Both the position numbers and the translations under genes were made by a program. Source: Alcaligenaceae bacterium (lineage in GTDB: Bacteria > Pseudomonadota > Gammaproteobacteria > Burkholderiales > Burkholderiaceae_B). Taken from it: a stretch of 7,931 nt of DNA. Below, in pieces: positions 1-7,238 of the stretch (position 1 is its first letter; each line of letters begins with the position of its first letter). The DNA is taken from positions 1 through 7,931 of the forward strand of contig JAJUJN010000090.1 in assembly GCA_029265335.1 (NCBI GenBank). Reading direction: 5' to 3'. The notes under the pieces are model-generated. The model ran no database searches. It had not been told where the DNA came from and saw only the letters and a program-made list of their open reading frames with translations.

Positions 1-762
1 GTGGGTGATGCCCTCGAGCGCATCTTCGATGGGGTGCGCGTAGGTATACATGGGGTAGATCGGCCAGCGATCGCCCGTGCGGTGGTGAGTGGCATGACGT
101 ATGCGATAAAGGGCAGGATCGCGCATGTTGATATTGGGCGAGGCCATATCGATGCGCGCACGCAGCACCATGGCGCCGTTGGGGTGAATCCCCTCACGCA
201 TCTCGCGCAGGCGCTTGAGCGATTCCTCTGACGGACGATCACGCCACGGGGAATTCACGCCGGGTTCGGTGAGGGTGCCGCGGTTGAGCCGCATTTCTTC
301 GGCGCTTTGCTCATCCACATAGGCCAGGCCGGCGTTGACCAGAGCCTCGGCACATTCATACATGAAATCGAAGTAGTCGCTCGCGAAGTAGCAATACGAG
401 GCGCCATCCACTTCCCAGTCGTAGCCCAACCAGCGCACCACATCGAGAATGGCGTCAACGTATTCTTGTTCTTCTTTCTCGGGGTTGGTGTCGTCGAAGC
501 GCAGATGGCAAATGCCGCCATAATCGTGCGCCAGGCCGAAGTTCAGCCAGATGCTTTTGGCATGTCCAATATGGAGGTAACCGTTGGGCTCGGGCGGAAA
601 GCGGGTGCGGATGCGGGCGGGGTCGGGTTTGCCATTGGCGGCCAGCTCTGCCGCGCCAGCAGGGCCACCTGCCCATAACTTGCCTTGCAGGCGTCCGTCG
701 GCCAGGTCGGCTTCGATCTGATTGCGGAGAAAGTTGACGGCGGGAGCAGGCGTAGTGGTCAT
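1..762 (-). CDS. glnS: Glutaminyl-tRNA synthetase, N-terminal part (cut by window edge)
   Basis: Class I aminoacyl-tRNA synthetase that charges tRNA-Gln with glutamine in the cytoplasm. The frame reads from an ATG at 762-760 to the left edge, giving 254 codons of a family that is usually about 550-580 aa. Visible landmarks are [16 protein letters not shown] with the ATP-binding HIGH signature at residues 64-67, [11 protein letters not shown] at about 88-98 (Asp90 aligns with E. coli Asp66), and [20 protein letters not shown] at the cut end. Tyr239 and His243 align with the glutamine-pocket residues Tyr211 and His215 of E. coli. GITH and the lack of a discriminating GluRS pattern favour GlnRS over GluRS. 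About 24 extra residues, rich in Gly and Ala, separate the NFLRN start from the Rossmann fold compared with E. coli, as I recall from Burkholderiales. No clear Shine-Dalgarno precedes the ATG, but no better upstream start exists in frame. It is divergent from recQ. Confidence 0.95.
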   Translation of the reverse strand, partial: MTTTPAPAVNFLRNQIEADLADGRLQGKLWAGGPAGAAELAANGKPDPARIRTRFPPEPNGYLHIGHAKSIWLNFGLAHDYGGICHLRFDDTNPEKEEQEYVDAILDVVRWLGYDWEVDGASYCYFASDYFDFMYECAEALVNAGLAYVDEQSAEEMRLNRGTLTEPGVNSPWRDRPSEESLKRLREMREGIHPNGAMVLRARIDMASPNINMRDPALYRIRHATHHRTGDRWPIYPMYTYAHPIEDALEGITH

Positions 763-912
763 GGGTGGAACAACACAAGGTATTGAGGGTAAACGCTGAT
801 TGTGCCACGTTGTCGTAGAGATGGTGCACGGCCGCCTCGGAACGAGGCTCCGGATGGCTGGCCAGCGGCGGCGAACGCCGTCGAAGCTGGTGAGCCGTGT
901 TGGCGCTCGCCA

Positions 913-1002
913 GGGGGGTCGGGCGGGATAGCTGCGGGCGCGAGGGGCACCTGGGTCTCGCCCGTACACCTCGGAGAGGCCACGCAGGCGCGCGGGGCGG
1001 GG
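913..1002 (+). other. G-tract cluster, possible G-quadruplex-forming region
   Basis: Plus-strand G runs occur at 913-918 (six), 921-923, 925-927, 936-938, 944-947, 953-955, 994-997 and 999-1002. The first five have connecting loops of 2, 1, 8 and 5 nt, close to the usual quadruplex pattern, although one loop is a base longer than the common 7-nt limit. Whether it folds is inference. It lies between glnS and recQ on the recQ coding strand, mostly upstream of the likely recQ transcription start. Confidence 0.3.
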
Positions 1003-1006
1003 AACC

Positions 1007-1014
1007 GATAAAAT
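1007..1014 (+). promoter_or_regulatory. Putative -10 element for recQ
   Basis: The octamer GATAAAAT contains TAAAAT (1009-1014), one mismatch from the sigma-70 -10 consensus, and is AT-rich within a very GC-rich stretch. With normal spacing, transcription would start at about 1020-1022, essentially at the recQ ATG. No good -35 hexamer is seen around 986-992, so the site is supported only by the -10 and its position. Confidence 0.4.
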
Positions 1015-1021
1015 AGCCGCG

Positions 1022-2866
1022 ATGTCAGTTCCCGCCGCCTCTCCTCCCTTCGCGTCTTCCGCGCTCGATACGCTACGTCGTGTATTCGGCTACGAACAGT
1101 TTCGTGGTGAACAGCACGCGGTGGTCGAGCATGTCGTGGGCGGTGGCGACGCCTTGGTGCTCATGCCAACAGGCGGCGGCAAGTCGCTTTGCTATCAGGT
1201 GCCGGCGCTGATGCGCCAGGGCACCGGCGTGGTGATTTCGCCGCTTATCGCCCTGATGCAGGATCAGGTGGCGGCTTTGCTCGAAGTGGGCGTGCGCGCC
1301 GCCTATCTCAATTCCAGTCAGAGTTTCGATGAGGCTCGTGCGGTGGAGCGGGCCTATGTGGCGGGCGAGCTCGATCTGCTGTATGTGGCGCCCGAGCGCC
1401 TGCTCACCGAACGCTGTCTGCAGCTGCTCGACCACGGCCAGGTGGCGTTGTTCGCCATCGATGAGGCGCACTGTGTGTCGCAATGGGGGCACGATTTCCG
1501 GCCCGAATACATGGGGCTGTCGCTGCTCGCTGAACGTTGGCCGCAAGTGCCGCGGGTGGCGCTCACCGCCACCGCCACCGCCGAAACGCGCGACGAGATC
1601 GTGGAGCGGCTGGGCCTGCAGGATGCCGCACGTTTTGTGGCCAGCTTCGATCGGCCCAACATTCGCTACCGGATCGTAGAGAAGAACGAAGTTCGGCGGC
1701 AGCTGCTGGAATTCATTCAGAACGACCACGCAGGCGACGCCGGGATTGTCTATGCTCTGTCGCGTGCCGGCGTAGAGAAAACGGCCGATTTCCTCGTGCA
1801 GAATGGTGTGGATGCGCTGCCCTATCACGCCGGGCTGCCGGCACAGGTGAGAGCAGCCAACCAGGCCAGGTTCCTGCGCGAGGACGGTGTGGTGATGGTG
1901 GCCACCATTGCCTTCGGCATGGGCATCGACAAGCCCGACGTGCGCTTCGTGGCGCATATCGATATGCCGCGATCGGTAGAAGGCTACTATCAGGAAACCG
2001 GGCGCGCGGGGCGCGACGGCCTGCCCTCGCAGGCATGGTTGGCGTATGGCTTGCAGGATGTCGTGCAACAGCGCCGCATGATCGACGAGTCCGACGGCAA
2101 CGATCCGCACAAGCGACGCATGGCGCAGCAGCTCGACGCCATGCTGGGTTTGTGCGAAACAGTCGAATGCCGACGCCAGCGTTTGTTGGCCTATTTCGGG
2201 GAGCCTCACACAACGGCTTGTGGCAACTGCGATGTCTGCCTGGAGCCGCCCCAAACCTGGGACGGCACGGTGGCCGCCCAGAAGGTGTTGTCGGCGGTGT
2301 TTCGTCTTTGGCACGAACGTGGGCAACGCTACGGGGCAGGGCATCTCATCGATATCCTGCGCGGCAAACTCACGCCCCGTGTGCAAGAGAACCAGCACGA
2401 CCAATTGTCGGTGTTTGGCGTGGGCGGCGACCACAGCGACCGAGAATGGCGAGGAGTCATTCGGCAACTGGTGGCCCAGGGTTTGCTGGCGGTGGATCAC
2501 GAAGGCTTCAGCTCACTCATGCTCACCGAGGCCAGTCGCGAGGTGTTGAAGGGTCAGCGTCAACTGCTGCTGCGCCGGGAGCCCGTGCGCGAGCGTCGTC
2601 AGCGGGGCGGCTCCCGCCAACGCGCACCGATCATCGACCTGCCGCCCGAAGCCGCCGCGCGTTTTGCCGAGCTGCGCGCCTGGCGCGCGAGCGTGGCGCG
2701 AGACCACGGCGTGCCGGCCTATGTGATTTTCCACGATTCCACCTTGCGGGAGATTGCCCTGGCAGCGCCACGCAGCCTCGACGATCTGTCACGCATCAAT
2801 GGCGTGGGGGTGCGCAAACTCGAGTCGTATGGGCCGGACATTCTTCGCCAGGTGAGGGCGGCGTGA
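1022..2866 (+). CDS. recQ: ATP-dependent DNA helicase RecQ
   Basis: Superfamily 2 3'-5' DNA helicase acting in recombination and in processing stalled forks, typically in the RecF pathway. The protein has 614 aa; E. coli RecQ has about 609. The helicase core shows the Q-motif region [10 protein letters not shown] (about 22-31), Walker A MPTGGGKS (48-55), DEAH (147-150), the aromatic-rich loop [13 protein letters not shown] (151-163), motif III TATAT (182-186) and motif [12 protein letters not shown] (324-333). The zinc site has all four cysteines, at 383, 400, 403 and 406. A winged-helix RQC region follows (about 410-520), then a basic linker and an HRDC domain (about 540-614). The ATG at 1022 gives the usual short leader before FGYEQFR, but no Shine-Dalgarno precedes it; a -10-like box ends 7 nt upstream, so the message may be leaderless. 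The stop overlaps the rpoN start by 4 bp. Confidence 0.97.
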   Translation: MSVPAASPPFASSALDTLRRVFGYEQFRGEQHAVVEHVVGGGDALVLMPTGGGKSLCYQVPALMRQGTGVVISPLIALMQDQVAALLEVGVRAAYLNSSQSFDEARAVERAYVAGELDLLYVAPERLLTERCLQLLDHGQVALFAIDEAHCVSQWGHDFRPEYMGLSLLAERWPQVPRVALTATATAETRDEIVERLGLQDAARFVASFDRPNIRYRIVEKNEVRRQLLEFIQNDHAGDAGIVYALSRAGVEKTADFLVQNGVDALPYHAGLPAQVRAANQARFLREDGVVMVATIAFGMGIDKPDVRFVAHIDMPRSVEGYYQETGRAGRDGLPSQAWLAYGLQDVVQQRRMIDESDGNDPHKRRMAQQLDAMLGLCETVECRRQRLLAYFGEPHTTACGNCDVCLEPPQTWDGTVAAQKVLSAVFRLWHERGQRYGAGHLIDILRGKLTPRVQENQHDQLSVFGVGGDHSDREWRGVIRQLVAQGLLAVDHEGFSSLMLTEASREVLKGQRQLLLRREPVRERRQRGGSRQRAPIIDLPPEAAARFAELRAWRASVARDHGVPAYVIFHDSTLREIALAAPRSLDDLSRINGVGVRKLESYGPDILRQVRAA

Positions 2867-4221
2867 AGCCCTCGCTGCAGTTGCGGGCCTCTCAGCATCT
2901 GGCCCTCACCCCACAATTGCAGCAGTCCATTCGCTTGTTGCAACTCTCCACTTTGGAGCTGCAGGCCGAGATCGAGCAAGCCCTGCAGGACAACCCTTTG
3001 TTGGAGAAGGCGGAGCGCACGCCCGAAGATGTGGAATGGCGTGAACGCGTTCGTCACCAACGGCTCGAGCGTCAGGGCAGCGCCGATCACGATGTCGACG
3101 ACCCTCTGATGGCGCAGGCGGCGCCCGAACCCGACCTCAGCGCTCATTTGCTGGCGCAGGCCAGGTTGCTGCCCCTGTCGGAGCGCGATCAGGCCTTGCT
3201 GGGCTGCTTGATCAGTGAGCTCGACGACGACGGCTACTTGTCAGCTCCACTGGAAGTACTAGCGAGCGAGCTGCCTGCCGAGCTTGGGGTGGAGCTAGAG
3301 GAGCTGCGGGTGGCCAAAGCCGTTCTGCAGTCGTTGGATCCACTAGGCGTGGGAGCGGCGGATCTTGCCGAATGTCTCAGCTTGCAATTGCGCACGCCGG
3401 ATCTGCAGCGCGTGCCCGAATTGGCCAGGGCGGAAGTGTTGGCGGCAACACGCACCATTTGCCGCCAGCATCTTGATCTGCTGGCCGCCCGCAACTTCAG
3501 CGCGCTGCGTCGTGAACTGGCTTGCACCGACGAGATTTTGCGCGCTGCGCAGGCGGCCATCCGGCGGCTGCAGCCGCGGCCGGGCGCGGCGTTTGCCCAC
3601 GACGTTGCGCCTTACGTGGTGGCCGATGTGATCGTGCGTAAAGTGGGCAAGCGCTGGCAGGCCCGGCTCAACGACGAAGTGGTGCCTCAGATTCAGGTGA
3701 ATTCTCTGTATGCCAATATCGTGAAGGGCGAACGCGGGAGCAATTTGTCTGAATATTTGCGCGAGGCACGCTGGTTTGTGAAGAACATTCAGCAGCGCTA
3801 CGACACCATCGCCCGCGTGGCTCACGAGATTGTGCTGCGGCAACAGGGGTTTTTCGAGCACGGCGCCATCGCCATGCGACCGCTGGTGCTGCGTGACATC
3901 GCTGAGGTCACCGGTCTGCACGAATCGACCATCTCGCGGGTCACCACGCAGAAGTACATGCTCACCCCGCAGGGTCTGTTCGAATTCAAATATTTTTTTG
4001 GTAGCCAGCTGGCCACACAGAGCGGTGGGGCCGCTTCGTCCACCGCGGTGCAGACGCTGCTCAAGCAGTTGGTGGATGCCGAAGACCCTCGCAAGCCGTT
4101 GTCGGACGCCAAGCTGGCCGCGGCCCTGGGAGAACAAGGCCTGGTGGTGGCTCGCCGCACCGTGGCCAAGTATCGCGACGCCCTGCAGATACCGCCGGCC
4201 TCCCAACGCAAGACGCTCTGA
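2863..4221 (+). CDS. rpoN: RNA polymerase sigma-54 factor (RpoN)
   Basis: Alternative sigma factor that binds -24/-12 promoters and needs an AAA+ activator to open DNA; it often controls nitrogen use, motility or stress genes. The protein has 452 aa against about 477 in E. coli, shorter mainly in the variable acidic region II. Region I begins [20 protein letters not shown] and is Gln/Leu-rich (about 1-50). Region II is about 51-90. The core-binding part follows (about 95-240). The DNA-binding part has the helix-turn-helix [20 protein letters not shown] (343-362) and a perfect RpoN box ARRTVAKYR (430-438). The start is GTG at 2863, inside the recQ stop (GTGA), with AGGTGAGG at 2850-2857 as ribosome site. 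The frame is open far upstream inside recQ, but only from this GTG does the protein match the family. The location is atypical: no lptB, hpf or ptsN adjoins it. A second rpoN copy elsewhere is possible. Confidence 0.96.
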   Translation: MKPSLQLRASQHLALTPQLQQSIRLLQLSTLELQAEIEQALQDNPLLEKAERTPEDVEWRERVRHQRLERQGSADHDVDDPLMAQAAPEPDLSAHLLAQARLLPLSERDQALLGCLISELDDDGYLSAPLEVLASELPAELGVELEELRVAKAVLQSLDPLGVGAADLAECLSLQLRTPDLQRVPELARAEVLAATRTICRQHLDLLAARNFSALRRELACTDEILRAAQAAIRRLQPRPGAAFAHDVAPYVVADVIVRKVGKRWQARLNDEVVPQIQVNSLYANIVKGERGSNLSEYLREARWFVKNIQQRYDTIARVAHEIVLRQQGFFEHGAIAMRPLVLRDIAEVTGLHESTISRVTTQKYMLTPQGLFEFKYFFGSQLATQSGGAASSTAVQTLLKQLVDAEDPRKPLSDAKLAAALGEQGLVVARRTVAKYRDALQIPPASQRKTL

Positions 4222-4248
4222 GAAGCCGGCCAGCCCTTGTGCGCTTCT
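4221..4248. terminator. Weak dyad between convergent rpoN and amidase genes
   Basis: AGAAGC at 4221-4226 is the exact reverse complement of GCTTCT at 4243-4248, with 16 nt between. The arms touch the rpoN stop codon on one side and the amidase stop codon on the other. A 6-bp stem with a large loop and no strong T-run is a poor intrinsic terminator. It is noted because it is the only structure in the 25-bp convergent gap, where both transcripts must end or read into each other. Confidence 0.25.
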
Positions 4249-5746
4249 ATTGGGTATTCAACGCTGCCTGGCCCGCCCGAAGCACGGTGGCGTCGTCGAA
4301 GTGCTTGCCGATGAGCATCAAACCCACAGGCTTGCCGTCGTGCTCCCCACAAGGTACCGAAATGGCCGGATGCCCGGTGAGGTTGAAGGCGCAGGTGTTG
4401 TTGATCATCTGCCAGCTGTGATCCAGACGCTCCGCGATAGTGGCATCGGGCCCGGGAATGCGGGTTGCGGTCATGGCGGTGGTGGGCATCAGCAGCACGT
4501 CGTACTGCTCGAGCATTGCGTTGTAGGCAGCGCGCAAGGGCCGCCGCAGGTTCTGGCCCTTGGCGTAAAGCCTGGCGTGATAATTCTCATGCGTATGCTT
4601 GGCCAGCAGAATGGTTACTCGCATGGTCAGCGGCAACTCGTCGGCGCGTTCACGCCAGCCCGAGAGTGAGTTGAGCACCGACACCGGATAGGCGCCCGGA
4701 GAGCCGTGGCCCGTGCCGTTACCCAGCATGAGGGTGTGGTAGATCCCTTCGTTGGTGACCGCTGCCCAAATGGCCGGTGCGTGCAAGTGCCAGGGAATCG
4801 AGATCTCCTGCACCTCGGCGCCGGCGGCTTTCAGGCGTTGGGCGGCTGCGCGCACGGCCTCGTCCACGCCAGCTTCCGACTCGGGGCGGCCGAAGCCCTC
4901 TTTCACCACACCGATGCGCAGGCCGCGGGCGCCGTCGTTGAGCAAACGTCGGAAATCTTCGGTTTGGGCTCCCACGTGTCGTCGATCGATGCCATCGTCG
5001 CCCGCGATCACTTCGAGCATCAAGGCGGCATCTTCCACGGTGCGGGTCATGGGGCCAGTGTGATCAATGGTGTAATCGAGGCCCATGATGCCGGAGTAGG
5101 GCACCAGTCCGTAGGTGGGCTTGATGCCCACGATTCCCGAGAAGGAGGCGGGAATGCGGATCGAGCCAGCCTGATCGCAACCGATGGCCAGCTCCACATC
5201 GCCGGCCCCCACCACTGCGCCGCTGCCAGTGCTCGAGCCGCCGGGCGTATGGCCGGGCAGCTGCGCGTGCTCCACCGGCCCGCTATCGCTGGTGGCGCTG
5301 CCGCCCGCCACGCAAAACCCCTCGCAGACGGTCTTGCCTACGATATGGGCGCCGGCATCGAGCAGGCGAGTGACGATCGTGGCGTCGCTGTCGGGCACAA
5401 AGCCCTCGAATATCTGCGTGCCATTGAGCATGGGCACGCCGGCGATCAAGACGTTGTCTTTTACCGCTACGGCGCGGCCGGCCAGCTTGCCTGAGCTGGC
5501 GCCCCGGATGTCGGTTTTCACCGACCAGGCGCCGAGAGGGTTTTCGGTTTCATCGGGTCGGTAACCCGGAGTACGTGGATACTTCACCGGCAAGGGAACG
5601 TCGGGCAAGCGATCGATCAGTTCGTAGGCCGGAGCGAGCTTGGTCAGGTAGTCCAGAATCTCATGCGCTTCGGCGGCATCCACATTCATGCCGAGTTCGT
5701 AGCCGAGTTGTTGAAGTTGGTCGGGGTTGGGTAGCTTGAAAGCCAT
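4247..5746 (-). CDS. Amidase-signature family amidase
   Basis: Predicted cytosolic hydrolase turning an amide into a carboxylate and ammonia. The protein has 499 aa. The Ser-cisSer-Lys triad is intact: Lys96 in AVAVKDN, cis-Ser171 in TPGGSSTGSG, and nucleophile Ser195 in CDQAGSIRIPAS. The 75- and 24-residue spacings are standard for the family. The long N-terminal helical region (about 1-85), then ENPLGAW, GVPMLNGT, GLVPYSG and TIDHTGPMTRTV, resemble the Rhodococcus nitrile-pathway type of amidase rather than GatA, and no gatB or gatC adjoins. From memory, that Rhodococcus enzyme has the same triad numbering. The ATG at 5746 has AGGAGA at 5753-5758 as ribosome site and lies 3 nt after the preceding ATPase gene, so it is the last gene of a transporter operon. 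Substrate is unknown; small aliphatic or aromatic amides are plausible, and urea or allophanate (a related family) less so. Confidence 0.93.
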   Translation of the reverse strand: MAFKLPNPDQLQQLGYELGMNVDAAEAHEILDYLTKLAPAYELIDRLPDVPLPVKYPRTPGYRPDETENPLGAWSVKTDIRGASSGKLAGRAVAVKDNVLIAGVPMLNGTQIFEGFVPDSDATIVTRLLDAGAHIVGKTVCEGFCVAGGSATSDSGPVEHAQLPGHTPGGSSTGSGAVVGAGDVELAIGCDQAGSIRIPASFSGIVGIKPTYGLVPYSGIMGLDYTIDHTGPMTRTVEDAALMLEVIAGDDGIDRRHVGAQTEDFRRLLNDGARGLRIGVVKEGFGRPESEAGVDEAVRAAAQRLKAAGAEVQEISIPWHLHAPAIWAAVTNEGIYHTLMLGNGTGHGSPGAYPVSVLNSLSGWRERADELPLTMRVTILLAKHTHENYHARLYAKGQNLRRPLRAAYNAMLEQYDVLLMPTTAMTATRIPGPDATIAERLDHSWQMINNTCAFNLTGHPAISVPCGEHDGKPVGLMLIGKHFDDATVLRAGQAALNTQ

Positions 5747-5749
5747 GAG

Positions 5750-6499
5750 TCATCTCCTGCCTGGTGAAACGGGAAAGGGGGTGGAAGGGTCTTTGGGCGC
5801 GGTGGGGTTACCGAAACCGGCAGCCGCCACCAGTGCCTGCAGCCCGCCACTTTGTGAACAATCATGGATTTGGGTGACACGCCCTTTTTCCAGGATGGCA
5901 ATGCGATCGGCCAGAGCCGCCAGAAAATCCAGGTTCTGCTCAACCAGCACCAGCGTGAGTCGGTGGCTGCGCCGCATGGCCGCCAAGCTGTCGATCATCT
6001 GTTCGATGATCGACGGCTGGATGCCTTCGGTGGGTTCGTCGAGCAAGATCAACTCCGGCCGGGTGCAAAGACAGCGGGCGAGTGCCAGAATCTGTTGTTC
6101 GCCGCCGCTCAAGGCGCCACCAGCGCGATCGAGCAGCGGTTTGAGACGAGGGAAGGTTTCGATGATTTCCTGCAAGCGTTCCGCGCCACCGCCGGCGTTG
6201 GCCAATTGCAGGTTCTCGCGCACGCTCAGCGCCGGGAAAATGTCGCGCCCCTGCGGCACATAGCCCATGCCGCGCCGCACGCGCTGATGGATGGCTAAAC
6301 GGGTGATGTCGGCGCCACGGTGGCGGATCTGACCACTTTGTACCGGCAATATGCCAATCAAGGTGCGCAGCAGCGTGGATTTGCCCATGCCGTTATGTCC
6401 CAGCACACCCAGGTACTCGCCGGCGGCTACTTGCAGCGTGACACCCTGCAGTACCGTGATGCGGCCATAGCCCGCCCGTAAATCATTCACTTCAAGCAT
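5750..6499 (-). CDS. ABC transporter ATPase, UrtE/LivF type
   Basis: Second ATPase of a branched-chain amino acid/urea/amide-type importer, acting at the inner face of the cytoplasmic membrane. The protein has 249 aa. Walker A is GHNGMGKS (34-41), Q-loop region GYVPQGRDIFP (79-89), signature LSGGE (130-134) and Walker B ILLDEP (151-156). DEPTEGIQPSII (154-165) is a hallmark I associate with UrtE and its amide relatives. The switch position reads LVEQN (Gln, not His), which is normal in LivF-like proteins. The start is ATG at 6499, giving MLEVNDLRAGYG, the usual beginning. An in-frame ATG 13 codons upstream would add residues that match nothing and lie deep in the previous gene. The gene overlaps the UrtD-like gene by 8 bp. 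The C-terminus after GRVTQIHD carries a Pro-rich tail of about 35 residues that I do not recognise. Confidence 0.9.
   Translation of the reverse strand: MLEVNDLRAGYGRITVLQGVTLQVAAGEYLGVLGHNGMGKSTLLRTLIGILPVQSGQIRHRGADITRLAIHQRVRRGMGYVPQGRDIFPALSVRENLQLANAGGGAERLQEIIETFPRLKPLLDRAGGALSGGEQQILALARCLCTRPELILLDEPTEGIQPSIIEQMIDSLAAMRRSHRLTLVLVEQNLDFLAALADRIAILEKGRVTQIHDCSQSGGLQALVAAAGFGNPTAPKDPSTPFPVSPGRR
5753..5758 (-). promoter_or_regulatory. Ribosome binding site of the amidase gene
   Basis: AGGAGA on the minus strand lies 6 nt before the amidase ATG at 5746 and abuts the stop codon of the UrtE-like gene (5750-5752). This fixes the amidase start and suggests ribosomes finishing the ATPase gene re-initiate here. 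Confidence 0.7.
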
Positions 6500-7238
6500 G
6501 GGATTGCACCTGCCGGCCAAGATAGACATCCTGCACATCGCGATTGCTCAGCACCGCCTCCACCGGGCCCTCGGTGAGAATGCGGCCTTGATGAAATACG
6601 GTCACGTTGGAGCCGATGCGGCGAATGAAGGGGATGTCGTGCTCCACTACCACCAGGGCCACTTCGCGGGCCAGTTCGAGGATGAGTTCGGCGGTGCGTT
6701 CGGTTTCTTCGTCGCTCATGCCAGCCACCGGTTCATCGAGCAGCAGCAGTCGCGGCGCTGCCGCCACCACCAACCCCAACTCGACCCATTGCCGTTGGCC
6801 GTGCGCCAGCAGTTCTACCCGGCGATCAGCCAGAGCCTCGAGACGCAACTGATGGAGCACTTGCTCCAGTCGTTGCTCAGCGGGGTCACCCAGTCGGTTG
6901 CGGCGTGCGGCCACCAACAGATTCTGACGCACGCTGAGCCCTTCGAAGACATTCGGTACCTGGGTTTTGATGCCCAGACCCAGTTGGGCGATGCGATGAC
7001 GCTCACGACCCACCAGGTTCACGCCATCGAAGGTGATGGCGCCAGCGGTGGGTCGCAACTGACCGCTCAGCATTTTGAAGAAGGCGGATTTGCCCGCGCC
7101 GTTGGGCCCGATCAGGCAACGCAGCTCGCCATGTTGAAGGGTGAAATTCACCTGGTCGATAGCGGTCACACCACCAAAGCGCATCACCAGATCGTTGGCC
7201 TGCAACAGGGGTTGAAGAGTGGGTTCACTGGCGCTCAT
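6492..7238 (-). CDS. ABC transporter ATPase, UrtD/LivG type
   Basis: First ATPase of the same importer. The protein has 248 aa. Walker A is GPNGAGKS (44-51), preceded by GELRCLI, a phrase typical of UrtD. The Q-loop is at Gln93 in KTQVPNVFEGLS. The signature is LAHGQRQWVELGL (144-156) in place of LSGGQ. Walker B is LLLLDEP (164-170), continuing VAGMSDEET. The switch His is at 200 in VVEHD. The HGQ-QW-E pattern and EPVAGM are what I know from UrtD and amide-transport relatives; classic LivG has LSGGQ-like and EPAAG forms. The Ser of LSGGQ is Ala here. The ATG at 7238 has GGAG at 7246-7249 as ribosome site and overlaps the permease gene by 14 bp. An urtD symbol would fit the family, but the substrate is not established. 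Confidence 0.9.
   Translation of the reverse strand: MSASEPTLQPLLQANDLVMRFGGVTAIDQVNFTLQHGELRCLIGPNGAGKSAFFKMLSGQLRPTAGAITFDGVNLVGRERHRIAQLGLGIKTQVPNVFEGLSVRQNLLVAARRNRLGDPAEQRLEQVLHQLRLEALADRRVELLAHGQRQWVELGLVVAAAPRLLLLDEPVAGMSDEETERTAELILELAREVALVVVEHDIPFIRRIGSNVTVFHQGRILTEGPVEAVLSNRDVQDVYLGRQVQSHA

Larger units (their letters stand above)
763..1021. other. Divergent intergenic region between glnS and recQ
   Basis: This 259-bp gap separates the diverging starts of glnS and recQ and should hold both promoters. The plus strand is rich in G runs from about 913 to 1002. A short perfect hairpin lies at 834-848 (GCCTCG, 3-nt loop, CGAGGC). A -10-like box lies at 1009-1014 facing recQ. I could not find a convincing -35/-10 pair or Shine-Dalgarno for glnS. 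Open frames here on both strands lack recognisable protein features and look like chance products of the base composition. Confidence 0.6.

Noticed and set aside
798..812. TGGCAC on the minus strand upstream of glnS as a possible sigma-54 site.
   Set aside because: No GC dinucleotide falls at the needed spacing from the GG, and glnS is a housekeeping gene.
834..848. Perfect 6-bp hairpin with a 3-nt loop near the glnS start as a terminator or attenuator.
   Set aside because: There is no T-run on either strand, and it lies between two divergent starts where no transcript should end; it is likely a chance GC palindrome.
2309..2325. TGGCACG followed by GGGCA inside recQ, resembling a sigma-54 -24/-12 promoter for rpoN autoregulation.
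   Set aside because: The GG-to-GC spacing is 11 rather than the required 10, the -12 half is poor, and it lies deep in coding sequence more than 500 bp from rpoN.
1073..2500. 475-aa open frame antisense to recQ.
   Set aside because: It is the mirror of a strongly supported helicase gene in a GC-rich genome, where antisense frames stay open by codon bias. The translation shows no domain or motif.
1537..2862. Upstream in-frame extension of rpoN, giving an 894-aa open frame from 1537.
   Set aside because: The added part is an out-of-frame reading of recQ, rich in Arg, Ala and Gly, with no family resemblance. RpoN homology begins exactly at the GTG at 2863, which has a ribosome site.
3343..4206. 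287-aa open frame antisense to rpoN.
   Set aside because: The opposite strand encodes a full sigma-54 with a perfect RpoN box; the antisense product is His/Gln-rich without recognisable features.
4706..5494. 262-aa plus-strand open frame across the amidase gene.
   Set aside because: It is a shadow of the amidase, which has an intact triad and ribosome site on the minus strand.
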